Origin: CAVVFX01 sp963747535
Lineage (GTDB): Bacteria; Acidobacteriota; Terriglobia; Bryobacterales; Bryobacteraceae
Direction: 5' to 3'
NCBI GenBank assembly: GCA_963747535.1
Contig: CAVVFX010000003.1
Coordinates: 310,001-374,000, forward strand
Length of the DNA: 64,000 bases
Shown here: one piece after another, positions 46,074 through 55,945 of the stretch
How positions within the stretch are numbered: the first letter of the stretch is position 1
How the letters are laid out: the number at the start of each line of letters is the position of its first letter
Position numbers and translations under genes: made by a program
Notes under the pieces: model-generated
Database searches by the model: none
Told to the model about the DNA's origin: nothing
What the model saw: the letters and a program-made list of their open reading frames with translations, nothing else

Positions 46074-46426
46074 CAGGCCCTCCTGGGTTTGAGCGAGCGG
46101 AGGCGCATTCTGCCCTCCTGCACCACGTCTTCCAGTCGCGCGATCTCCTGCGACAGTACGCCGCGCCCGAGCGAACTCAGGCGGTAATAACGGCGGCGGG
46201 AGTTTTCCTGTTCGCGAGGTCCCGCAACTTCCTCCACCATGCGCTGCTTCATCAGCCGCTGCAGGTTGTCGTAGAGCGTGCCGGGCCCAAGGTTATAGCG
46301 GCCGCCCGATTGGCGGAGCACCTCCTGCATGATGCCGTAGCCGTGCATCGGTTCTCCGGCCAGCGAGAGTAAGACGTGCAGCGTGGCCGGGGCCAGCGGA
46401 AGATAATCGTCGGGGTGTGGCTTCAT
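46073..46426 (-). CDS. PadR family transcriptional regulator
   Basis: A 117-residue winged-helix regulator: LAPATLHVLLSLAGEPMHGY, GIMQEV, NLGPGTLYDNLQRLMKQRMV, and the wing RRRYYRLSSLGRGVLSQEIA. Length is typical of the short PadR-s2 class. In Acidobacteria these usually precede ADOP permease genes and repress them; here the downstream genes are the EF-hand protein and a TIGR03435 protein. The first gene of a likely three-gene operon. Confidence 0.93.
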   Translation of the reverse strand: MKPHPDDYLPLAPATLHVLLSLAGEPMHGYGIMQEVLRQSGGRYNLGPGTLYDNLQRLMKQRMVEEVAGPREQENSRRRYYRLSSLGRGVLSQEIARLEDVVQEGRMRLRSLKPRRA

Positions 46427-46459
46427 GATCGGATTCCGTTATATCAGATTCCGACTGTG

Positions 46460-47227
46460 ATGGCAAGGCCTCACCTCGCTTCTGCCGGCCGGCTGAACCA
46501 GGCGCGAGCGATGTGGCGCCATGCGATCAACCTGGCAGAACAGACCAACGACCGGGAAAAGTCCGCGACGTACCAGACAGCCGATGCGATGTCCGAAGCC
46601 CGTGCTGGAAACTCCGAGGCGGCGGGCCGAAGTGCGAAAGCGGCTCTCGATCTGTCGAGGGGTCTCGATGTGATGTACGGCTCGGCGTGTGCGTTGGCGT
46701 TGTCTGGAGAACTTGTGGAAACGCAAAAGCTGGTCGACGAAATAGTCAAGAGGTTCCCCGAGGACACCAACGCGCAATACTACGAGCTGCCGGTGTTGCG
46801 AGCCCTAATTGCCCTTGACCGGGGCAATTCCGCGAAGGCGCTGAAGGCGTTGGAAGCTGCGCGTCCTTTTGACCTCGCCATGGCCGGGCCTGACTTCACC
46901 TACCGTTTCGGGGGCCTTTATCCGGTTTACGTTCGGGGCGAGGCCTATCTGGCTGCGCGGCGGGAGGCCGAGGCCGCGGCGGAATTCCAGCGGGTCTTCG
47001 AGCATCGGGGAGTTGTTTTCGGCGACTCCATTGGCGCGCTGGCACGCTTGCAATTGGGTCGATGCCTTGCTTTGTCGGGGAATTTAGAAAAGGCAAAGAC
47101 TGCTTATCAGCAGTTCCTTAATCTCTGGAAAGACGCCGATCCTGACATTCCCGTCCTGAAAGAAGCCAGGTCGGAATGCGCCAGGCTTCAGTCCGCGACT
47201 CCCACGACACAAGCAAAGACTCACTGA
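46460..47227 (+). CDS. TPR protein, probably 5'-truncated kinase-TPR remnant
   Basis: 255 residues of TPR-like helices from ATG 46460 (LASAGRLNQARAMWRHAINL, GLDVMYGSACALALSGELVE, GRCLALSGNLEKAKTAYQQF) ending LNLWKDADPDIPVLKEARSE. The last motif is typical of the C-terminal TPR region of acidobacterial serine/threonine kinases. No kinase or membrane domain precedes it: the upstream 150 bases belong to the divergent padR. It is therefore best read as the surviving 3' part of a larger gene, though it could still be expressed as a short protein. Confidence 0.6.
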   Translation: MARPHLASAGRLNQARAMWRHAINLAEQTNDREKSATYQTADAMSEARAGNSEAAGRSAKAALDLSRGLDVMYGSACALALSGELVETQKLVDEIVKRFPEDTNAQYYELPVLRALIALDRGNSAKALKALEAARPFDLAMAGPDFTYRFGGLYPVYVRGEAYLAARREAEAAAEFQRVFEHRGVVFGDSIGALARLQLGRCLALSGNLEKAKTAYQQFLNLWKDADPDIPVLKEARSECARLQSATPTTQAKTH

Positions 47228-47289
47228 GGCACGATGAGCTGACGCGAAGCGTTGTTTACTCCGGCGGTCGAGGAGCCTGAGATTCACGT

Positions 47290-48270
47290 TTACGGCATCT
47301 GGGACGCCGTGTACGCCACGATATTCATCATATCGTCGGTCGTCAAGTTGGCGACCACGGGTTTCATCAGCTCAGTCCATGTTCCTTTGCGGAAGCCTTG
47401 CTGCATGTCGAACATCTGCCGCATCAAGTAGCTGGGCGAGCGGCCGGCCAGACCGGGCACCGGGCCGAGGCCTTTCAGGTCGGCGCCGTGGCAACCGCCG
47501 CAGGCGATCGTTTTGCCGTCACCCTTATTGACCAGCGCCTCGCCCTTCTTCACCGCGCCGACGGGCACGTAGGCAGTGAAGCCAGAGTGCGGATCGCGCA
47601 GAACTTCAGTGGCTTCGGCATTGACCGGCGTTTCCACGATGCGGTTTCCAAGCGGCTCCATCTCATTGCCTTCGACCAGGAACAGACCGTTGGAGGGCTT
47701 GGTCTTGGGCGCCATTTTCGTCTCGACAACCTTGATCCACGGCGTCCACTTCATCGAGCCGAAGTATTCGGCCGTAGCTTTGATTTCGTCGTCGCTCATG
47801 TTTTTCGCGAACTGGATCATGAGGTTGGTATTGGCCTTGCGCGGATCGGCGCTCTTGCGGTTGCCGTTCTTGAAATCGTTCATCGTTTGGATAAAATATT
47901 CCACGGATAGGCCGTTGACGCCCGCATTTTCCGCGCGGCCCTTGCCGTTGGGATAGTGGCATAGGCCACACGCCCATACGTTCGGTCGCTTGCCGTGAGC
48001 GACAACGTCGGGCATTTGGGGATGCTCGCTAGGGAACCAGTCGGCCGGGCCGAAGCGGTTGGCGATCTGCGCGCGGGCATATTGCGCAGTGGCGCCGGGG
48101 ATGCTGCGTAGAGTCTGATCCGTGTTGGCCGGACCGACGGGGACGGGCGTGGCTCCCGCCTGCGGCGGGCCTTCGAAGCCGTAGGCCCACGGCGGCGGAT
48201 CGGCGGCGAACATTGTGGCGACGCTGACGACGCACGAGAGCACGAACATGGAGATACTGGAAGTTTTCAT
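47290..48270 (-). CDS. Secreted di-heme cytochrome c
   Basis: A 326-residue protein with a signal peptide (MKTSSISMFVLSCVVSVATM, cleavage near MFAAD). Two heme-c sites, CGLCH (in NVWACGLCHYPNGKGR) and CGGCH (in KTIACGGCHGADLKGLGPVP), each with a following Met-containing helix (for example YLMRQMFDMQQGFRKGTWTE). It carries electrons in the periplasm, probably to a terminal oxidase or dehydrogenase. ATG 48270 is preceded by AGGAGGCGCC. Monocistronic. Confidence 0.87.
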   Translation of the reverse strand: MKTSSISMFVLSCVVSVATMFAADPPPWAYGFEGPPQAGATPVPVGPANTDQTLRSIPGATAQYARAQIANRFGPADWFPSEHPQMPDVVAHGKRPNVWACGLCHYPNGKGRAENAGVNGLSVEYFIQTMNDFKNGNRKSADPRKANTNLMIQFAKNMSDDEIKATAEYFGSMKWTPWIKVVETKMAPKTKPSNGLFLVEGNEMEPLGNRIVETPVNAEATEVLRDPHSGFTAYVPVGAVKKGEALVNKGDGKTIACGGCHGADLKGLGPVPGLAGRSPSYLMRQMFDMQQGFRKGTWTELMKPVVANLTTDDMMNIVAYTASQMP

Positions 48271-48895
48271 GGCGCCTCCTTTGGGCTGCGGTACGGCAAA
48301 ACTTGCGCGGCGCACTGAAGGGCCGCGATCCATCTAGGGTACAACGGCGGGAGCAGGCATTGGAGGAGTGGAGGAACCTCTGCCCGATGTGTGGCCATCA
48401 CCATGGAGTGGCGTGGAAGAGTGTGCAGGCAGCAAATTCACCAAGCCTAACGGCGCAGTGCAGACCGACGTCGCCTTAGCTTTCTGTTGGTCGGCTTAAC
48501 CGGAAGTTATCCACTTGGCCGTCGGTTACTCAAAGATCTGGCGCCTTAAACACCGGTCCCGACTTGCCGCAGACCCGGTCGGCCTGATACCGATCTTAGT
48601 TGTTAACGCCCCCGGACAGTGGGGTCCTTCTCATCGCTTGGCCCACGACGGGATCTTTCATGTGCGTGACTCCGACCGTCCGCATCCCAAAGCCGTGATG
48701 CCCTCGAGCCAATGCGGCGGTTTCATCGCCATCGCCTTCAAGAGTAGGTCTCGCCGATTTCTTCACATTCGACAGATCACTTATCAATGTATACCGGACA
48801 GATAACATGTTTAGCGAACAACAACGAAGCCGGACCTTGTGCTGGAGCACGCTTCTCGCTACCCTTACGAAGACGCATAAGAACGGAGGAACAGA
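48271..48895. other. About 0.6 kb upstream region of the CHAT operon
   Basis: No gene supported. It lies between two divergent units and should contain both promoters. Only low-quality frames on both strands. GGAGGAACAG directly precedes the CHAT start. Confidence 0.4.
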
Positions 48896-51478
48896 ATGGA
48901 GGCAGCGGAACGCCTCGCGCTGCTTATTGCCGAATACAAGACGCTCGACCGCAATCGCGACCAAGCACGCCTGTGCGAGATCTTTCTCCAAGCCGCGACG
49001 CTCGTCGATCGGGCCGCGCAGCCCAAGAAGTGGGCCGCGTTCCGCTCGATGTACGCGCATATGTGCGAAGCCTCAGATCCCGAAGAGGCCCTGCACGGCT
49101 ATCGTGACGCTCTCACCGTCTTCACGCCCGGAGAGGACCACGATTCCTGGGCGAATTGCACCATGAATATTGGCTTTATCCTCGCGCCGCGCTCACAGCA
49201 ACGCACGTCGCAATCCGAAGAGGCACTGGCGTGCCTGGAGGCCACCGTGGCCGACTATCCCTGGGTGGCTTCCACGCTCGCAATACTCTACCGGTTCCGG
49301 GCCGCCGGCGATCTGGCTGAAAACTGGTCGCGCCGGGTTCAATATCTCCAACTTGCGATTTCTCAATTGTCACCCGATGAAGAACCAGAGAAATGGGCGG
49401 GACTCCAAAATGAATTGGCCCTAGCGGCGACCGAAGAGCCCGGCTGCGATTTTGCCGACGCGATGCCGAGGAGAACGGCGTTGCATCTTGGAGCTTTGCG
49501 GCTGCTGGAACTCCACGGCTTCGGAGACTCGCCGGCGCCCGGCTCGCCGGCGCCAAGTTTGCACGTCCCGAACAACACCTGGATCGAAACCTGCATTTAT
49601 CTCTGTGAATGCTACCTCTTCACCGTGGGCGATTGGAATGCGAAGCGCATCGACGCCGAAGTCTTCGGCCGAAAGGCGGTGACTGCCTGCTCGCAGGGTG
49701 GCACGCCCGATCTGCGGCGTCGCGCGGGCCTGTCGCTTGGCCGGGTGCTGGCTCGCAGCCGTGGGCCCGAAGCCGGTGCGAATCTGCATGAGGCGATTCG
49801 ATGGTTCGAGCGCGCGACCGAGGAGTGCGACCCCGCCAAGCCAGAACTGCTAGCCAACATACGCTCGCTCGAAGCCAGCGCGTATCTCAGGTTGATGCTC
49901 TGCGGGGAGGCAGGCATTGACGAACTGGTGCGCTGTTCCCGCGAAGCCATTGCCGCCTATTCCGGGCCGGCCTTTGGCAGCGAACGCCGCAACGCCTATC
50001 AGGTGGAAGCGCATGGCTGGATCGCAGCTCAGAACTTCACGGAAGCAGCCCGGTGCCTGGAAGCGGCGATTATCGAAGGCGAAGCATTGCTCGCCGAAAC
50101 GGTGGCCGATTCGAGCCGTATCGCGCGCGTCTTCCAGCTCCAGGATTCGGGCGCGCTGCTTTGCTACTGTCGTCTGAAGGTCAACGATGTGCGCGGTGCG
50201 CTGGAAGCCCTGGATCGCGGTAAGACCCGCTTCTGGAATCGCCGTGAGGCGCGCGAAATCTGGCCCTCGCTTGGCACGCAGATTCCGCCCGGCGGAGCGC
50301 TGCTTTTTGGAGTGTTCGCGGCCAAACAGGGCGCGGTTATCGTCGTCACCACCGCCCTTGGGACGGACTCCAGTCCATGCAACGCTGGTTTGCGCGCCGA
50401 CCCCGTGTGGCTGGAGAATTTTGGTGCTGACGAAATGCTCCTCTTGCAGCGCGGCGACCAGGATGCGGGCGAACTCGGCGGATGGCTGCGGGCATACAGC
50501 TACCACCGCTCGGAGCCCCTCAACTGGATCCGGGAAATCGATCGAGTCGGCGGAGTGCTTTACAAATCCATCTGGCAGCCGGTCATCGAGAAGCTCACTC
50601 AGTCAGGAGTCCAGCGCGGCGCCGAGCTGGTCTGGTTTCCTCAAGGGGGTGCGGGTGTATTTCCACTGCACGCGGCCTGGAGTGAGGAAAACGGCCAGCG
50701 CGAATGGCTGATTGACCGATACGCAGTCCGCTTCGCGCCCTCCGTTGCCGTGCTCCTTAGCGGCCAGGCCGCGGCACAGGCCCGTACCGCCCTGCTGGTC
50801 TCCAACCCAGGCGGCGATCTGCAGTACAGTAATCTGGAGTGTGCCTGGGTGAAGCGACATGCCGCGCCGCCCGACTGGCAGGTTTTGGAAGGCTCACAGG
50901 CCACCGCCGATGCCGTGCTCGATGCACTGCGCAGCGTTGACTGGGCGCACTTCTCCACCCATGCGAGGTTCGATCTGCTAAATCCGCTGCGTTCTAGCCT
51001 GGCTCTCACCGGCGGCCAACGCCTCACGCTTGAACAGCTTCTGCCGCTATTCGCCGAGCGCGCTCCCAGCCTCATAATTCTCTCCGCCTGCGAGACTGCA
51101 ATGACGCGCGTTACCACGATGCCGGACGAATTCATGGGTTTTCCCGCCTCACTGCTGGACCACGGGGCGACCGCGGTGCTGGCGACGCTGTGGCCGGTGG
51201 ATGACGCCGCCGCCGCGGTTCTCATGGGCCGCTTCTATGCCGAATACAATTCCGCGAACTGCACGGCATCCGAAGCCCTGCGACGGGCTCAAAGTTGGCT
51301 GCGTACCGCGACGGTGGTAAAGCTTCGCAGCATGCTTGGCGAACTGCGCAACGAACCCGGCCGAGTGGGCGAGTTGGCCGTGCAACTCCGCCTCAATCTC
51401 TTCACCCTGCCGCCGGATCAAACGCCTTTCGCCGAGCCATACTTCTGGGCGGCATTCACTATTTCAGGAAAAGGATGA
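48896..51478 (+). CDS. TPR-like/CHAT caspase-family protease
   Basis: An 860-residue protein. The first ~500 residues are helical repeats of TPR type (ALHGYRDALTVFTPGEDHDS, AIRWFERATEECDPAKPELL). The C-terminal part is a CHAT (caspase HetF associated with TPRs) domain: GGAGVFPLHAAW, WAHFSTHARFD with catalytic His689, and LIILSACETA with catalytic Cys732, then MGFPASLLDHGATAVLATLW. Both catalytic residues are in place, so it should be an active cysteine peptidase. GGAGGAACAG before the ATG is a strong ribosome-binding site. The DUF900-like hydrolase gene begins 4 bases after the stop. Confidence 0.9.
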   Translation: MEAAERLALLIAEYKTLDRNRDQARLCEIFLQAATLVDRAAQPKKWAAFRSMYAHMCEASDPEEALHGYRDALTVFTPGEDHDSWANCTMNIGFILAPRSQQRTSQSEEALACLEATVADYPWVASTLAILYRFRAAGDLAENWSRRVQYLQLAISQLSPDEEPEKWAGLQNELALAATEEPGCDFADAMPRRTALHLGALRLLELHGFGDSPAPGSPAPSLHVPNNTWIETCIYLCECYLFTVGDWNAKRIDAEVFGRKAVTACSQGGTPDLRRRAGLSLGRVLARSRGPEAGANLHEAIRWFERATEECDPAKPELLANIRSLEASAYLRLMLCGEAGIDELVRCSREAIAAYSGPAFGSERRNAYQVEAHGWIAAQNFTEAARCLEAAIIEGEALLAETVADSSRIARVFQLQDSGALLCYCRLKVNDVRGALEALDRGKTRFWNRREAREIWPSLGTQIPPGGALLFGVFAAKQGAVIVVTTALGTDSSPCNAGLRADPVWLENFGADEMLLLQRGDQDAGELGGWLRAYSYHRSEPLNWIREIDRVGGVLYKSIWQPVIEKLTQSGVQRGAELVWFPQGGAGVFPLHAAWSEENGQREWLIDRYAVRFAPSVAVLLSGQAAAQARTALLVSNPGGDLQYSNLECAWVKRHAAPPDWQVLEGSQATADAVLDALRSVDWAHFSTHARFDLLNPLRSSLALTGGQRLTLEQLLPLFAERAPSLIILSACETAMTRVTTMPDEFMGFPASLLDHGATAVLATLWPVDDAAAAVLMGRFYAEYNSANCTASEALRRAQSWLRTATVVKLRSMLGELRNEPGRVGELAVQLRLNLFTLPPDQTPFAEPYFWAAFTISGKG

Positions 51479-51482
51479 GTCT

Positions 51483-52841
51483 ATGAACGCGATGATTCAG
51501 CAGTGGATCTGGCTGGAGGCCTTACGCACCAACTGGCGTGCGATCCAGTTACGCCTGATGCCTGGCAGCCCCGCACTCCTGCGGGAGCTCGGGGCCATCG
51601 CCGGGCGGCTCAGACTAGCTGGATCGACGCCACAGTTCGCCACCATACTCGACGATCTGTTGGATCTCATCGCTGGTACCGAGGCCGCCGAGTACGTGCG
51701 TGGCTTGATTGCGCGCAGCACCATACCCGAAGGAATCGCTGCACCCGCGACCCGTGAGGAAGTTCTGCCTCCCTGGCCGGCCGAACCGAAGTCTGGCGAG
51801 ATACCGCAACTGCCCGAAGCGGCCCTGGCGGAAACCGGCAAAATTTTCGCTGACGACATTGCCGAGCCCAAACGTTTCCTGGGTGTGCGCGTCTTCTTCG
51901 CAACCAATCGCGAGGCCTCCGACTCGCGGAAGCCGGGCGAACAGTTCGGTTACGGCCCGGCCCCGCGGACGGTCTTCGGCCACGTGTCCGTGTCCATTCC
52001 AGTCGCCCACAAGAAGGGACGCCTTGAAAAGCCCGGCTTCTTTGAATGCCAGAATATTCAGGATCATTTTGTGATCGGGAACGATCTGCAGGTTCTCGGG
52101 ATTGGCGATTTCCGGGGTAAGCTCGCGCAGCAGCTCGACGGTGACGCGAGCCGCGACCTGTTGGTATTTATCCACGGCTTTAACGTTTCTTTCGAAGATG
52201 CCCTGCTGCGCACGGCACAGCTCAAATACGATCTCAATTTCCCCGGCGGGATCATCCTGTTCACCTGGCCTTCCCGCGGTAGCCTGACCTCGTATGCGGC
52301 AGATCTCAGTAGCGCCGAACTTTCGGCCTTGCCCCTGGCTGAGTTCCTGGCGGCGATCGCCGAAGGACCTTGGCGCCGCGTCCACGTGCTGGCGCACAGC
52401 ATGGGCGGGCGTGTTTCATTGGGCGGATTGGTGGACGCGGCTGCGCCTGATAAAGGCCTTGGCCAGCTCGTGCTCGTCGCCGCTGACGTGAGCACTGATT
52501 TTTTCACTCAGCAGTTTCCGAGACTTTCCGCAAAGGGTGAGGGCCAAACCTCGTACGTTGCCTCCAAAGATCGGGCTCTTTGGTTTTCCAGCAACTATGT
52601 CAATCGATGCGGCCGCGTCGGCTATCTCGAAAAGGAGCCTTTCGTGATCGGCAATATGGAAACTGTGGATGCCAGCACCGTGGACCGTGGTCTCCTGGCG
52701 CACAGCTATTTTAGTGACACTCGCGCGGTACTTGACGATCTGGGAAACCTGCTCGGCAACAGGTTGCCGGCGCGCCAGCGTCCCAATCTTCGCGAACGGC
52801 AGCTCAAGGGTGGAAAGTTCTTTTGGCAATTTCCGGCGTAG
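51483..52841 (+). CDS. Alpha/beta hydrolase, DUF900-like, with helical N-terminal domain
   Basis: A 452-residue protein. Residues 1-~85 form a helical domain (QQWIWLEALRTNWRAIQLRL, then ATILDDLLDLIAGTEAAEYV) of the size of effector-associated adaptor domains. The rest is an alpha/beta hydrolase: RVFFATNREASDSRKPGEQF, LLVFIHGFNVSFEDALLRTA, GIILFTWPSRG, and the nucleophile elbow HSMGG with Ser306. This pattern (FATNR, HGFN, F-WPS-G) is the DUF900 family. It could be a lipase or peptidase. It is encoded 4 bases behind the CHAT gene and its N-terminal domain may dock to the CHAT protein. A longer frame from 51336 overlaps the CHAT gene and is rejected. Confidence 0.88.
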   Translation: MNAMIQQWIWLEALRTNWRAIQLRLMPGSPALLRELGAIAGRLRLAGSTPQFATILDDLLDLIAGTEAAEYVRGLIARSTIPEGIAAPATREEVLPPWPAEPKSGEIPQLPEAALAETGKIFADDIAEPKRFLGVRVFFATNREASDSRKPGEQFGYGPAPRTVFGHVSVSIPVAHKKGRLEKPGFFECQNIQDHFVIGNDLQVLGIGDFRGKLAQQLDGDASRDLLVFIHGFNVSFEDALLRTAQLKYDLNFPGGIILFTWPSRGSLTSYAADLSSAELSALPLAEFLAAIAEGPWRRVHVLAHSMGGRVSLGGLVDAAAPDKGLGQLVLVAADVSTDFFTQQFPRLSAKGEGQTSYVASKDRALWFSSNYVNRCGRVGYLEKEPFVIGNMETVDASTVDRGLLAHSYFSDTRAVLDDLGNLLGNRLPARQRPNLRERQLKGGKFFWQFPA

Positions 52842-53418
52842 AGCATCGCGGTAAATGCGTGGTCTGAGATAGCTTCGATATTGCGCGTTAACACGCCAGC
52901 ACAATCCCCGCAATAGCGCCGATGATCTCATCCGGAGAAGTAGGATGGTCATATGGTCCAAAATAGTTTGGCATGGTTACTGGACGGCTTGCGCATTAGT
53001 AGAATGGACAGCTAATGTGCCCAGCAGGCAAGAAGGGATATGATCCATTTGCCAGGAGAAGACATACCCGCGCTCGGCCACTTCAAGGCCACTAGAGACG
53101 ACAGAGCTTATCAGGCAGGACCCGTTCCGATTCGAAGCCATCGTCGCCCCGAGACGCTTTTGATACGAAAGTATCTCGAAGCGCCGCGCTGGCGTTTGCA
53201 GAGCCACCTAAAGAGTAGTTCGCGGGCCGCGGAGGAATTTGCGTGAAGCTGGCCGCTTGCGTGTCAATCAAGCGGCCTACGCCCGCGTGGTGCGCGATGT
53301 CCTTAATCCTTCGTCGCATGCCAGACCAATAACTCAACGGAACCCACTGAGTATTTCGCGTTTCATGTTTTGTCTTGTATTAGACAACATAGAAACAGAG
53401 CGGCGGCGAGCACGCGGT
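52842..53418. other. Intergenic, nothing supported
   Basis: About 580 bases between the hydrolase and the convergent large secreted protein. Frames present are short, overlapping and of poor composition. Confidence 0.4.
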
Positions 53419-55755
53419 TCACTGGCCGCGAAACACGCGCACGTCCTTCACGCGGAACGGTTGCCCATTCGAAAAGGTACCTCGCAGGCGCACTCTCGAA
53501 AGAAGCGCCGGCGCAAAGCGGTCGGTCTCGATTCCGCGCCAGGGTCCGTGTCCGCGGTCGGCGAGAAGCGACCAGTTTTTCTCGTCCGCCGACCCTTCGA
53601 CGATGTAATGTGCGTACGGCGCCGGCTTGCGAAACCATAGTTGATCATCGAAGTCGATGAATTCCGGCAGCCGGTAGCGGATTGCACGGTAGACAGCGCG
53701 GTCGGGCAGGACAAATTGCGAACCGTCCGCCCCCTGAGCGCCCTCTTCGCCTTCACCCGCCAGTGGCGGGGTGTCCACCAGATAACGGACAGTGCGCGCG
53801 TACAGCGCGCGAAACAACGTGTTGGCCGGATCAGCGAGAATCCCGGTGAAGTTCTCGCCTGATACCACTGCGAGCCGCAGATTCTTGTGCACCGAGAGCC
53901 CGGCGCGATGAAACGGAGGCTGCTTCACCCTTTCCTGAAAATCTTCTCCGGGCTCCGTAGTCGCCTCTACCGAGCGGATCAGGACGTCCCAGGCGGCCGG
54001 CTCGTAGATCATGTCAGCCTCGCCCGCCCATCGGCCCGGGACAGGGTCGCCGAGCTTCAACCCAAGCCCGCTGGTGATGGGATGATCGACGTTCGATACC
54101 ACGGCGCGCCCGGAGTTGGGCCAGTGCCCCACGCTGACGTGGAAGACGTTCAGATAGTCCACCGCGCCGCCGGCCTCCGGCGCGGTAATCGGCGCGTTGG
54201 GAGGCGCGCCGGCCGGGAGTAGTTGCGGCGGCAGAAAATTGTCGTCCGAATATGTCAGGTGCATCCACACATGCTCCCGCTGCCAGATGTAGCGCGGCTC
54301 CTCGGCACTGGGAAGGTAATCTACGATTACGGCGAACGAGTCTCCGCCGTGGATCATCACTGCTCCACCGCGGGCGAGGTAGTCGCGAAAGTGCAGAAAG
54401 CTGCTCAGGGTCGTGAACTCGGCGTGATTGCCCACCAGCACGAGCCGGTAATCATCGAGGCGCACACGGCCGCGGGCGATGTCGTCCTGCGTGCAATAGT
54501 CGATCGCCATGCCGCTCTCGCGTGACAGTTCCCGCAGGTACTGGTAGTGCTGGATGTCGGAATATCGTTCGTACAGACCGTAGTAGTAATGATTGCTTCG
54601 GCGGAACCGCGTGTTGAGCACCGTCGGCGAATAGCCGACGCTGTCGTAATGCCACGACTCGCGCCAGGAGGTCATCGCGTGGCCGCCGTTGGCAGCGTAG
54701 GCGCGCCACATGTCCGTCGGTGCGACGAACAGAATCGTGCCTGCCGGACGCTTGGGCCGCATGATCAGGCTCACCATCTTTTGGCTCAGCCGGCGCACCG
54801 AGCCGTTCACCTTCGCGCCGGCTGGTTCGATCACGCCGCGATATAAACCGCTGGGCCACGCGCCTGTTTCGATCGTGAGGTGAGTAACCGGAAGGCGATA
54901 CGTGAAGCGCTGCTGCGCGACCACCTGGCCCGACACGTCGTCGATCAGCGTCCAATCCATCGCGCGCCCCTCGTCGCGCGGCCCGGGTACGATCTCGATA
55001 GTCTGCCGCTCGCCCGGCGCCCAACTGGTCTCGAACGGGCTCAGCACCGGGAACATCGCGTTGCCGCCCGACGTCTTGCGCTCCTCTTCCTGATACCACT
55101 CCGCCCACCAGAGCCGCTGTTCTCTCGGACGCCAGGCAAAGATCGTGATCTCCAGATCCCGAGAGCCGGTGGTCGTCCAGAAGTGAAGTTGCGTGGCGCT
55201 CGTCGGCCCCGTACGGGCAGCCCAGTGCCGGGAAGCAGGCGCCGCCCCGCGCAACGCAGTCCCCACAGCTAAGTTCCGCGCGCGATCGTAGAAAAGCGTA
55301 CCCCAGTTCAGTTGACTGGCGGGCGGTATCGTGCCATCCGGCAGGTACAGAGGATGGCCTTCCAAGGCGTCTGCATCCAGGGTCATTGATTCGTTGTATG
55401 CCATCGGGAACTCCCAGAGGAGCTTCAGTTCCTCCGGTGCCCGATTCGAACCGGGTGCGGGGCGTACGCGACAATATTCGAACGATCCTTCGTGCGAGAG
55501 ACGGGCCTCCAGTGTCACTTCAGAGTTCGGCGCGGTCAGAATCGCTTCGCCGGCGTTTCGTGCCTTCATCTCGACCGGAACATTCGCCAGCGTCAACGTC
55601 AGCCGCGGCATGTCCGGGCTGAGCAACAGGCTACCACTCGCCTGTCCCGTGTCGAAGGCTGCGTGCAGGAAATCGCGTGGTCCCTGTGCCCAAGCCGCTG
55701 TCGCGAGCAGAAGCGCTGAAGAAATACACCTATACTGGCTGAAACTCCAACCCAT
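53419..55755 (-). CDS. Large secreted protein, N,N-dimethylformamidase-like
   Basis: A 778-residue protein with a signal peptide (YRCISSALLLATAAWAQGPR). The middle resembles the large subunit of N,N-dimethylformamidase: TDMWRAYAANGGHAMTSWRE, NHYYYGLYERYSDIQHYQYL, MAIDYCTQDDIARGRVRLDD, VLVGNHAEFTTL, FRDYLARGGAVMIHGGDSFA. The last ~130 residues look like a discoidin/F5-8 type C beta-sandwich (PYAHYIVEGSADEKNWSLLA). Enzyme activity is not shown; the metal ligands of DMFase cannot be checked by eye. ATG 55755 was chosen for the signal peptide; 21 more codons are open upstream. Confidence 0.7.
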   Translation of the reverse strand: MGWSFSQYRCISSALLLATAAWAQGPRDFLHAAFDTGQASGSLLLSPDMPRLTLTLANVPVEMKARNAGEAILTAPNSEVTLEARLSHEGSFEYCRVRPAPGSNRAPEELKLLWEFPMAYNESMTLDADALEGHPLYLPDGTIPPASQLNWGTLFYDRARNLAVGTALRGAAPASRHWAARTGPTSATQLHFWTTTGSRDLEITIFAWRPREQRLWWAEWYQEEERKTSGGNAMFPVLSPFETSWAPGERQTIEIVPGPRDEGRAMDWTLIDDVSGQVVAQQRFTYRLPVTHLTIETGAWPSGLYRGVIEPAGAKVNGSVRRLSQKMVSLIMRPKRPAGTILFVAPTDMWRAYAANGGHAMTSWRESWHYDSVGYSPTVLNTRFRRSNHYYYGLYERYSDIQHYQYLRELSRESGMAIDYCTQDDIARGRVRLDDYRLVLVGNHAEFTTLSSFLHFRDYLARGGAVMIHGGDSFAVIVDYLPSAEEPRYIWQREHVWMHLTYSDDNFLPPQLLPAGAPPNAPITAPEAGGAVDYLNVFHVSVGHWPNSGRAVVSNVDHPITSGLGLKLGDPVPGRWAGEADMIYEPAAWDVLIRSVEATTEPGEDFQERVKQPPFHRAGLSVHKNLRLAVVSGENFTGILADPANTLFRALYARTVRYLVDTPPLAGEGEEGAQGADGSQFVLPDRAVYRAIRYRLPEFIDFDDQLWFRKPAPYAHYIVEGSADEKNWSLLADRGHGPWRGIETDRFAPALLSRVRLRGTFSNGQPFRVKDVRVFRGQ

Positions 55756-55889
55756 GCCAATTGTCCGTCCGTTGTTACCTATATTGGCATGTGTCACCGC
55801 GCCATGTCGCACCCGCAAATCACCGGTAGAGCGTCGTCGAGACGTGCAACATCAAGATCGAACAATGAATACGGAGTAGGCGCTTTCGC

Positions 55890-55945
55890 CTGCTCTCGCG
55901 CGTGAATAGACTCCTTACCGAGCCGCGCCCGTAAGAAGCCGTGAA
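55890..55945 (-). repeat. Degenerate copy of the dispersed repeat
   Basis: On the minus strand this reads CTTCTTACGGGCGCGGCTCG followed by GTAAGGAGT, similar to the core of copies 1-3 (TTGCTTACGCGCGCGGCTCA). About 75% identical over a short stretch, so it is only a candidate fourth copy. Confidence 0.4.

Noticed and set aside
48896..52841. Naming the CHAT/hydrolase pair as a known Craspase or gasdermin system
   Set aside because: No type III-E effector, crRNA genes or gasdermin-like pore protein is present; only the CHAT domain is shared.
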